Origin: Maniola hyperantus
Taxonomy: Eukaryota > Arthropoda > Insecta > Lepidoptera > Nymphalidae
Assembly (NCBI RefSeq): GCF_902806685.2
Contig: NC_048549.1
Span: forward strand, 10,867,594 to 10,931,593
Length of the DNA stretch: 64,000 bases
Reading direction: 5' to 3'
Positions 47,900-58,500 of this stretch are shown here, piece after piece (positions within the stretch are counted from its first letter, which is position 1; each line of letters starts with the position of its first letter). Below the pieces are notes generated by a model that did not search any database, was not told the origin of the DNA, and saw nothing but the letters and a program-made list of their open reading frames with translations. A program made the position numbers and the translations under genes.

Positions 47900-47952
47900 T
47901 TAATACTTTATTTGATGATGGTAGAATCCACCATCATCAAATAAAGTATTAA
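47900..47952. repeat. Perfect 23-bp hairpin
   Basis: Arm 47900-47922 (TAATACTTTATTTGATGATG is inside it) is exactly complementary to 47930-47952, with a 7-base loop. It does not match another repeat in the window. Confidence 0.8.
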
Positions 47953-48129
47953 GAATTAAATACCTCCAGAGTAGTTAGAAGCTGGAATCAGTTTGTAATT
48001 TTCAAATTTGCTGTATAACTTCTTACCTTGCCAAATGCAAAATATGCATACTACTGCCACCACTTTCATAAACATGTTTGGAAAACTTATGTGATGTGTG
48101 TCTACCATTAGTCTGTGTTAAAATCTATA

Positions 48130-48307
48130 TACAGTATGTGGCAGAAAATAATGTACATCAATCTTTAGAATGAGATTTCGGCTTTGTAGAGCGTCTGTGA
48201 CTCATACCTATATGACGAATTTTGTCAGTCTCAATGACAGAGATAATGCTTTACAAAAATCTCTTTCTAAAGGTTGATGTACATTATTTTTTACCACATC
48301 CTGTACT
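48130..48307. mobile_element. MITE family A copy
   Basis: TACAGTATGTGGCAGAAAAT on the left and TTTTTTACCACATCCTGTA on the right; interior palindrome with GACAGAGATAATGCTTTACA. Confidence 0.65.
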
Positions 48308-48857
48308 AAAGTTACACATTTCAGGCTCTAGGTGACTACTGATAATACCTACTAATACTAGAGCTGTAATCAACAGTTTTTTTATAAGAATAATTAATAA
48401 AGATTACAAAAATTAACGAGCATTTGATTTATTGAAAATGTAGACATAAACATTTATAAAATATAGAATGGAAAAACAATGTTCAGCTGAAATAGCAACA
48501 GATAGTGTATAGAAAAATAAAATTGAAAATTATTTAAAAAATCCTATGATAAAGAATAAAAAAAAACACTTTTTTTCAAAAGTTGTTTCAAATGATACAG
48601 AAATTAAAAAATAAATTAGAGATTTTATAAGCTTAGAAAAAATAGGGCGCCCTTGTATTTCATTATTTAAAAAATCTATTACATAACATAAATTTTATTT
48701 ACACAATTAGCAAATTTAAAAGTCTGGGCAGTAAAATTGATTATAGTAGGTAATTAATATATCACTGGGCATGTTACATTATAAAATATAAAAAAATCAT
48801 TCAAAAATAAGTTTTAAATCATTATGGATTAAGTACTTAATAGATTATAATATTAAC

Positions 48858-50238
48858 TTATAATAAAGTGTTCATTGAAAAAGATTTAAATTCATCCTGT
48901 GCCATTTGTTTTTCAATAGGGGTGGCCACATTATTATCGATTGCGATATCGATAGTTTCGATTCGATCATCGCCTCCCAGCTCAGTACTGTCATCAGATA
49001 CATCTTCAGGATTGAGAATTTCCACTGTTTCTGCATCACTGTCACAGTAAATTTCGAATAAAGTTAGTACATCGCTAGCAATATTCCATATTTGATTGAA
49101 CTCATTTTTTACTGGTTCAACCAATTGATGCTTGCTAGTGATGTAAACATAGTTCCAGTGGTCGAAGGATCGGTCGTCACCCCAGTTGAGTGTCCCCGTC
49201 ATCAAAATCTTTTCATCGACTAAGCAGAATTTGTGTTTCATACTGTTAATAGGTTCGTTGGCCTTACATTTTATTTCAGCCCCTGAAATTAAAATTTATG
49301 AAATTATTTTTGTACTTATACATACCAGATCATCATCATCGTCATCATCATCATCATCGTCAGGATCCACTGCTGGACATAGGTCTTTTGGAGGGACTTC
49401 CACACGACACAGTATTGCTCTTACGCCGTCTGAAATCTGAATCCAGCGACTCCCTGTAACTTTTTGTCCATCCATCCTGATGTCTGTCCATCTAGTGGGG
49501 TTCGCCCAACGCTTCGCTTTCTGGTGCGAGGTTGCTATTCGCTTCTGTTCGCTTGGGACCCCAAACGCCTATCAAGTTTTCGAACGATGTACCCTGTCTA
49601 TTACCACTTCAGCTTCGCAACCTCTGTCGGTTGTACGCTTCTCCTACGGTTCTCTTCATGTCTGATTTGATAGCTCCAAGCATAGCCTGCATAGCTCTCT
49701 CCATCGCCCGCTGAGTGATTCTGAACTTTCTTATGAGGTCCCCGCCCATAGTTAGCGACCATTGTCTCGGATACCATTTACGGATCGAGTATTACCAAGT
49801 ACCTACCTTTTGACACTGGATTGTCTAAACTAAGTACTAGCACAGTTTTACGATATCGTAAAACTGTGGTACTAGTATGAAATGAAACTTACCAGCTTCA
49901 ATAAGTTCTTTGATGAAAAAATCTGTAGATGCATTATATCCCGAACGGTCGACAACAATCCGAACGTGTATATTTTTGGATAATATTAAGTTCACCAAAC
50001 GGGCCTGTATAGCTGGGTTATGTATGCCGGGCATGCAAACGTGGACGCTGTGTTTTGCGCCTTCAATGAAGCTGATTAATTTATCAAAATAATTGTGGGG
50101 ATTGAACTGTAATTTACAAAAGACCATCACTTCATTGATTTCAGTGTTACGACGTTTGTAGTAATACGCGGCGGCAGATACAACACAAGTTATTGCCACT
50201 GCAGCTGCCGATGATAGGAGACGCGGATTTAATCTCAT
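48858..50238 (-). CDS. zuc: Zucchini / PLD6 (piRNA-pathway phospholipase-D-fold protein)
   Basis: Two exons, 49893-50238 and 48858-49282, joined in phase 1; 256 aa (Drosophila Zuc is about 253). An in-frame ATG at 50283 would add 15 residues; the inner one gives a standard short N-terminus before the membrane anchor (SSAAAVAITCVVSAAAYYY), which places the family on the mitochondrial outer membrane. Fold markers follow: EVMVFCKLQFNP, SVHVCMPGIHNPAIQARL, NIHVRIVVDRSG, DFFIKELIEAG, KHKFCLVDEKILMTGTLNW and DHWNYVYITSK. Zucchini makes the 5' ends of phased piRNAs. The HxKx4D motif should begin with His; here that position is Lys131 (K-H-K133...D138), so K and D are present but the first His is not. 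An acidic tail of about 60 residues ends the protein. The intron holds an RTE tail. The gene is head-to-head with EXO1. Confidence 0.88.
49330..49700 (-). mobile_element. RTE-type LINE tail in the zucchini intron
   Basis: Begins with an ATCATCATCATC microsatellite and CCACTGCTGGACATAGG, then the complement of the conserved reverse-transcriptase C-terminus (GACTCC, ATCCATCCTGATG, CCCAACGCTTCGC). Confidence 0.6.
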
Positions 50239-50860
50239 TTTCAGTAATTTCAAACATTTAACACTTTTATTTGGCACGCACACATACCAGCCTTCAATTT
50301 TATAGTTTGAAATAAAATGAGGTGGTCATTGATAGTGATACTTTTTATATTTAACTAAATTGTTTCGTAACTAACTACCCTCGTTTTGTATCGTTATCGG
50401 AATTTGTTGTATATGTCACGTGCCTATCACTCCTCTATATCATTCATGTTAAATATTTATTCCTTGCTTCAATCTATTTATTGAATAATAAATAAATACG
50501 TGACATAGTTAAATTAGTTATGTAAAATTTTTATATATTTTTTGCAATATTCTTAAAAGATCAAGTACATATGTTTTTAAACGTTTCTATTTCTGACAGC
50601 GGTTGACTTTTGACTTGACATTTGGGGGCGGGAATGTTTGACATTTCCGATTTCGTTTGTTTTCGTTTTTTTTCTGCCAATACCCGAAAATAATTTGCGA
50701 AAATCGTAGGAAAGGAATTACGAATTTAAGATTCTCATTCTCAATAATATTATTTTTCATCATGAGGACGTTATAATATTGATATCCTATAGGACACTTG
50801 GGGGGTATTATTTAGAATGGTCATAATTATAAGTGATAATAATTATTGTATCTACAAAAC
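50239..50860. promoter_or_regulatory. Shared divergent promoter region of zucchini and EXO1
   Basis: The start codons of two oppositely oriented genes are 622 bp apart with no repeat element between them. GGCGGGAA at 50627-50634 matches an E2F-type core (TTCCCGCC on the other strand), in keeping with S-phase expression of a repair nuclease. No TATA box was recognised. Whether one element drives both genes is inference. Confidence 0.5.
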
Positions 50861-51579
50861 ATGGGTATAACAGGTTTGATACCCTTCCTCGAGAAGGCTT
50901 CAAGGAGGGCTAATGTTAGTGAGTTCAGCGGATGCACCGTAGCAATAGACACGTACTGCTGGCTTCATAAGGGAGCTTTCGCTTGTGCTGATAAGTTGGT
51001 ACGAGGTGAAGAGACTGATGTGTAAGTTGCTCAATGTTTTGTAAAACTTTTTTAAAACATCTAAATATTTATTAGTTTTTGGCGTAGGTCCATGTATGCT
51101 CAAACTTACAATACAATGAGCTTTATTTAAAGCACTTTCGACCCTGCTATTAGTAATAATTGTTTTCTAAAATCATACCAAGAGATCATTGTAGATGGCA
51201 TTTTTTACCATATTTTATACTAGCTGATGCCCGCGACTTCGTACGCGTGAATTTAGGTTTTTAAAAATCCTGTGGGAACTCTTAAATTTTCCCAGATAAA
51301 AAGTAGCCTATGTTCTTCCCCGGGTACCTGTGTACCAAATTTCGTCAAAATCGGTTGAAAGGTTGAGACGTGAAAAGCTAGCAGACAGACAGACACACTT
51401 TCGCATTTATAGTATTAGTATAGATTAGGTACTCTATGACCATTGGACTATATCAATAATTCTGACTCCAGTACTTCAGGCTGACAACGTTGAAAGCCAT
51501 AGCTAGGCAATTCCACAATAGATTCTGATCTATTTTTAACCGACTTCAAAAAAAGGAGGAGGTTCTCAATTCGTCGGAA

Positions 51580-51656
<77 letters not shown>

Positions 51657-54600
51657 ATGTTCCCCGATTACTCAAAAACGCCTGGACCGATTTTGAAAAT
51701 TCTTTTTTTGTTTGAAAGGGTATACTTCAAAGTTGGTCCCATTTCAATTTGGTGAAGATCTGATGAACATCTTCGAAGATAGATACTGGAACTCCTCAAC
51801 GGATAAGAGTAAATTGCTCGCGATCAGTGTAATAGCTTAGTAAACAATAGATTTTTAACCAGTCATAGCATAATTCCATGGGGCCACTAAAAATTGTGAA
51901 ATAAAAAATTTTTACAAAAAAAATAAAAACCGACTTCGTTACATAAACACTAAAAATTGAAAAATAATTTAATTTATTACCGAATATATTATGTATACAA
52001 GAGTTAATATAGTTCCATAATAATATTTTTTGGGGTCGGTGCCAATGAGGTGCCATTGTGGAGTCCCATAAAAATATGAAGTCTAGACGATTCGCGCAGC
52101 TAAAGCTAATTGGCACCGGCACCAAAAAGTATTATTATGGAACTATAATAACTCTTGTATACATAATATATTCGGTAATAAATTAAATTATTTTTTAATT
52201 TTTAGTGTTTATGTAACGAAGTCGGTTTTTATTTTTTTTGTAAAAATTTTGCATGCTTAAGTTTACCAGATAATATACTTATCATATGATGTTTTTTGAA
52301 TATGAATCATAAAAATGTGATTTTTGCAGACATATCAAATACTGTTTAAAATATGTGACAATGTTGCTTTCTAAGAATATAAAGCCAATTTTAGTGTTTG
52401 ATGGATGCCACCTGCCTGCCAAAGCAATGACTGAACTAAAAAGGAGAGAGTGAGTACATTATATTAATAAAATACAATCTCGTAACAACATTGAGTGATC
52501 CATCCATAAAATACAAGTCTTGTTTAAATTGCTTAAGTCATTTAGCATAATACTTGCACATCCAAATAATAGTTGTGTAGTAATAATAGTAGGCCAGTAG
52601 GCCTGAAATTAAAAAAAATATTTGGATGAGAATATTATTGAGGAGCTGATGAACAACAAAGGCTGAGACCACAATACTGCAATGCGATATCAGGTCACAA
52701 AAATATATGATATCGTACAATGCAAATTTCCAATGCGGTGCCGCACCGTACAAACATGCGATGCGACGACATATCCCCGTTTAGTTGGTGTCCACACCTC
52801 TCTGTGTGCCATTCTGTGCTGTTTGTTTTTCTTGATGCGTCTTAACGCAAGTAGAAGTAGGATACGTGTAGTGCAGTGTATGGCTCACCAGAGTTTTCTC
52901 GTACGATTCCGTAAGCGATGAAATTTTTTAGTTGCGTCAACGCATCGCATTCTGATGCGGCATCGTTTTTGCGATGCGATGTTGCACCGCAGTGTTGTGG
53001 CCTCGCGCTAACTGTTGTAATTACACTTCTGATAAAATTACTTTCTTCTTTACTCTGAACGTTTATGAATAAAAATCTGAACTCATTTCCAAACAGCCTA
53101 AAATTGTACTGAAGTTAAGTGATTTTGTTCAAAATAATTACTTACAGTACTTACACTTACAGTAAAGTTTCTACAGCTTCTATTGTGTTTTGCTCCAGCA
53201 AAATTTTATTTTAATGAAATATGTACCTATTGTGAAATATCTTGTTTACAGGACTCGTGACATATCAAAGAAAAGAGCTGCAGAGTTACTGAGTTTAGGA
53301 AAGGTAACAGTGTGGCTAATTCCATTGTACACAATCTTTAAACTAAACTAAAATGGCACGTCTAAATCTATTGCTATCCCTTTCATAATGTTGCTTGCGG
53401 AAAACGATAGCACTAGATTTAGACCTGTTAATTTAGTTTAGTTTAGAGATTGTGTACAAGAGAATCGGCCCCAATATTTGCTTTAACTGTAATTGTTTAT
53501 GCTACAATATATTGGTATATATTTGTTCTTATTCCATGCAAAAATTTTTGCAAGCTTGCAACTCGTTTTTGCTTATAACTTGATACTTGATAGCTAGCTG
53601 GTCAATTGTGAAAATAATGCATCAACCATTATTACAATCTCAATATTTGTGATTGATTGAATTTATGGTATTCTTGTTGCAACATTGCATTGTAGCCAAT
53701 AGTGAGTGAACATCCACTAATCAGAGGTGATTGTGATTGTGACATTGTAGCTGTAATTTTACCATAATCAAGCTGCAGTCATTGATATTACTTCGTATGG
53801 ACAGGGTTATTGAACAAACAAAATGGCACCAACTCATTGGTGCTCATGCACCAATGCAACCTCAGTGACGTCTGGATTTCAAACGGATCGTTCATTAGTA
53901 TCAAAGAGGTGGCGCTGATTTATTTGGTTTCTAAACTGTAAAAAATTTTGTTCGCTTGACCATATCTTGTCATTTATATCGATGGCTGCAGTGAACTAAT
54001 TTTGACAGCTTCAAAGAACACAATTTTTGTTCGGAACAACCCTCTAGTGTGTACTTAGAGATTGTTATAACTACCATCGCACATTGCCTAAAAACAATAC
54101 TTATTTCCCTATTTCAGATTGAAGAAGCTAGAACCTTCATGCGACGTAGTGTTGACATCACCCATGCAATGGCTCTAGCTCTAATCAAGGAGTGTCGAAA
54201 GCGCAACGTTGACTGTATAGTGGCTCCATACGAAGCTGATGCACAACTTGCATATCTCAATGTTAAGAACTATGCACAGCTGGTTATTACTGAGGACTCT
54301 GACTTAATACTGTTTGGATGCACTAAGGTATTCTATAGTCTTATGTATTAGTAGCTCACATCTTGATACTATGAACTTGAGCTTAAAGTATCAAGGAGTG
54401 TTGGAAGCGCAACATTGACTTAGATCTATATGGGGCTGATGCACAACGAATATAAGAATATTCTTTTTCTGTTTCAGGTACTTTTTAAAATGGACCTCGA
54501 TGGCACGGGTACCCTGGTGGAGACAGCTAAGTTGCCGCTAGTGATGAAGTGCCCCATAGAGCACTATCGATTCGACAAGTTCCGGCGCATGTGCATAATG

Positions 54601-55380
54601 TCCGGCTGCGACTACCTGGCGTCGCTGCCCGGCATAGGCCTGGCCAAGGCGAGGCAGTTTGTGACTGCTACGCAAGACTCGGACTTCGCTAATGTGAGTA
54701 GCTCTCAGTTCACAAGTTCCGGCGCATGTGCATAATGTCCGGCTGCGACTACCTGGCGTTGCTGCCCGGCATAGGCCTGGCCAAGGCGAGGCAGTTTGTG
54801 ACTGCTACGCAAGACTCGGACTTCGCTAATGTGAGTAGCTCTCAGTTCACAAGTTCCGGCGCATGTGCATAATGTCCGGCTGCGACTACCTGGCGTCGCT
54901 GCCCGGCATAGGCCTGGCCAAGGCGAGGCAGTTTGTGACTGCTACGCAAGACTCGGACTTCGCTAATGTGAGTAGCTCTCAGTTCACAAGTTCCGGCGCA
55001 TGTGCATAATGTCCGGCTGCGACTACCTGGCGTCGCTGCCTGGCATAGGCCTGGCCAAGGCGAGGCAGTTTGTGACTGCTACGCAAGACTCGGACTTCGC
55101 TAATGTGAGTAGCTCTCAGTTCACAAGTTCCGGCGCATGTGCATAATGTCCGGCTGCGACTACCTGGCGTCGCTGCCCGGCATAGGCCTGGCCAAAGCGA
55201 GGCAGTTTGTGACTGCTACGCAAGACTCGGACTTCGCTAATGTGAGTAGCTCTCAGTTCACAAGTTCCGGCTCATGTGCATAATGTCCGGCTGCGACTAC
55301 CTGGCGTCGTGAAATTTGAAAAAAATGTAGTTATGATTCTCCATCTAGGCTATGGTATAGATAAAGATAAATATGTATGT

Positions 55381-55425
<45 letters not shown>

Positions 55426-55502
55426 AATACTTTATTGCACACAAAAAATATTACATAACTACACGCGCGCACACACATATACATACACACACACACGCAC
55501 AC

Positions 55503-55550
<48 letters not shown>

Positions 55551-58500
55551 TACATATAATTATTTAGTCACAAAATTGAGCATGCAATATTTTTAAACTT
55601 TAAATCCTATTCCTATGTTCTTTTATTTTTGTTAAATCGTAAAACATAATTAGCATAAAATTCTAAAGGGTGAAACAAAAGTCGCGGATGCGTCCGAGTC
55701 GTAATATCTCGCAAGACGACTGTGGACGCCTATCAATCGCGGTTCTTACCATAGCTTACGGACGCGTCCCATAGTTTGTTTCACGCTTTAAACTTGTGTT
55801 TTGTTTATTTATTTATTTTAAATAGTTGTAATACCTAGCTTTAAATTATTAACTAATCATATCTTATGTTTGGGAAGGCACTGGCCCCTAAGACACGGGA
55901 TTTTCTAGTTTAGGGGTCAGGATTCCAGAGAGTTGATTACTGTACTGAGTTGTTCAAATAAATAAATATTATATTATATTATTATATTATATTAACTATT
56001 ACAGAAACTAAAACTAAAAAAAAAAATGTATGTGACAGTCAAAATAATAATTTATTGTAACTTTCAGGCACTAAGAAAACTTCCCAGCTTCTTCAACCGA
56101 TCGAATTTAACGGTAACAGATGAATACAGGGAGAGCTTTTTGAAAGCCGAGGCTACATTCAAACACCAGTTTGTTTACGATCCCATTGAGAGAAAGATGG
56201 TGAGGCTCACTGAACCAGATGATGAAGGTATTTACAGTAATTTAAAATTTAGGCTTAAAATTTAGGCACTTTTTGACGACCTCTATGGCGAAGTGGTGAG
56301 TGCTGTGGTCTTGTAAGTGGGAAGTCCTGGGTTGAATTCCCGGCAGGGCAGTTTAAGAATTTATAATCTCTAAATGGTCTCTGGTCTGGTCTGGTGGGAG
56401 GCTTCAGACGTGGTTAGTTTCCACCTTACCGGCAAAGCCGTGCCGCCAAGCGATTTAGCGTTCCGGTGCGATGCCGTGTAGAAACAGACCAGGGGTTTAA
56501 TTTTTTTTGAGCGTCTCTCTTCATCGTATTCTTCATTACTGAGGCTTGTGACCCCTTTCCAATCAGTACCCTTATTATAAATGCGAAAGTGTGTTTGTTT
56601 TTTGGTTTGTCCTTCAATCACGCAACGAAATAACAGATGTCAGATTAACGTGATTTTTGGCATGGGTATAGTTAAAGACCTGGAAAGTGACATATGCTAC
56701 TTTTTATCCCGGAAAATGAAAGAGTTCCCAATGGATTTTAAAAACCTAAATCAACGCGAACGAAGTCGTGTGCAATTAGCCAGTTTTCACATAATGGTCG
56801 AGTTTTCTTGGGATAATAATGCAGTGTCATCCTTCCTCAAAGCAGTTTTGAGCATCATCATCACCCATCGCCGGTCAACTACTGACCACGAGTCTGAATG
56901 AGAAGGGTTTCGGCCATAGTCTGCCACGCGAGCCCAGTGTGGATTGGCAACATTACACACCTTTGAGAACATTATGGAGAACTCTCAGGCATGCAGGTTT
57001 CCTCACGATGTTTTTGAGCGGAGTCAATAACTCAATACAAAAAAATGATAATATTTAGTTTTGATACCTAAAAATGTTAGTATTGGCAGAAAACATTTTC
57101 ATTTTCAGACAGAAAAACTACTATGTATAAAAATGACTACATATGAACATAGTAATTTTTCTGTCAACACTGACAGAAAAATAAAATACTCTAGATTTCA
57201 CAACCAAAATTAATTCAACAACTTTGAATATTCAGTATTTTTACTTAATGTAGTTTAGTAACGTAGGTAAAACACTATCATAAAAAAACCATAAAAAGTA
57301 CCAGTTAACTCTGAAAATGAATAAAACATAATTATTTCCAGATATTGAGATAGCTTTATGCGTTAACGCAGGCGAACTTTTGGACCCTAAGGTGGCATTC
57401 CAGTTGGCCTTAGGAAATATTGAACCCTTTACTTTGAAGAAATTGGACAATTGGGACCCTGATCATCCAGATCTTGCTGTAAGTATAAAACTTGAATACC
57501 TTCAAAGATTCGCAGATATTTCAGACGGGTTCTAAACATTAGTGTACCTATATTAACAGACGCTCTGCGTTGTATTCCTCATTGAGCATTGTGGTACCTT
57601 ATCAGTAACAATATAATGTTAGGGGGTTTCTTGAATAATAACGGGGTGGGTTCCCAAATACCTCTGCAGAACCTATTCTATAGTTGTCTGTAACTATTTA
57701 CCAATTTTATTTTACCAATCGTCAATTTCAATCATTTGTAGCTTGAGACAGATATAAAAACTAACAGTTGGAAAGAGAAAGGGATAGCGAATCACCCGAG
57801 CATATGGAGTGAGGATTTCACCCAATATCTAACTGAGACCAGCCCGTGGGTGAAGAAGGTGAAGAAAGTTGAGCCGATCATAGGCGTACCACAAACCAGG
57901 CTGAGGAAGAAAGTTGTCACTTTGGTTAGCAAGTACGTGCCAGAAACACAGGACGAAAGGTAATTATTCGTCATCATCATGATCAACCCATGGCCGGTTC
58001 ACTACAGAGCACGGGTCTCGGGTGAGAAGGGTTTTGGCCATAGTCTATCAGGCCATGTGCGGATTGGTAGACTTCACACACCTTTGAAAACATTATGGAG
58101 AACTCTCAGGTATGCAGGTTTCCTCACTATTGTAAAATTATAATTATTTGTTGATATAGCGGCAATAGAAATAACAATTCTGTGAAAAAATTTCAACTCT
58201 CTACCTATTATGGTTCACTAGATACAGTCCGCTGACATACAGACGGACGGACTGACAGCGGAGACTTAGTATTAGGATAAAGATGTTTTCAATTGCTTTA
58301 TTTTGTACTAGCTAATGCCATCGCCTTCGTCCGCATAGATTTAGCGTTTTTTAAAAATCCCTTTGATTTTCAAGGCTAAAAAGTAGCCTATATTTATATA
58401 ATTTCGTCAAAACCGGCTGAACGGACGGGCCGTGACACGTTAACTGACAGACAGACACACTTTCGCGTTAATATTAATAATATTTATGCTTGCGGCTTCG

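Larger units (their letters stand above)
47690..48857. other. Convergent interval between MED10 and zucchini
   Basis: AT-rich, gene-free. Contains the perfect hairpin at 47900-47952 and MITE A at 48130-48307; the remainder (48310-48850) should include the zucchini 3' UTR. Confidence 0.55.

Noticed and set aside
49464..49714. Several overlapping plus-strand frames in the zucchini intron
   Set aside because: Antisense of an RTE-type LINE tail.
51448..51675. Minus-strand open frame with a long lysine run
   Set aside because: It is the translation of the 71-base poly-T tract and flanking repeat, not a protein.
54721..54735. Extended EXO1 exon 5 reading through the first donor
   Set aside because: Read-through meets a stop at 54733 inside the second unit, whereas splicing at 54694 joins exon 6 in phase with conserved sequence.
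54694..55308. Regularly spaced direct repeats resembling a CRISPR-like array
   Set aside because: Units are contiguous 137-bp copies of an EXO1 exon with its splice donor and have no unique spacers; the context is an animal gene intron.
55350..55550. Cys/Val-rich minus-strand open frame
   Set aside because: Translation of the CA and ATAG microsatellites.
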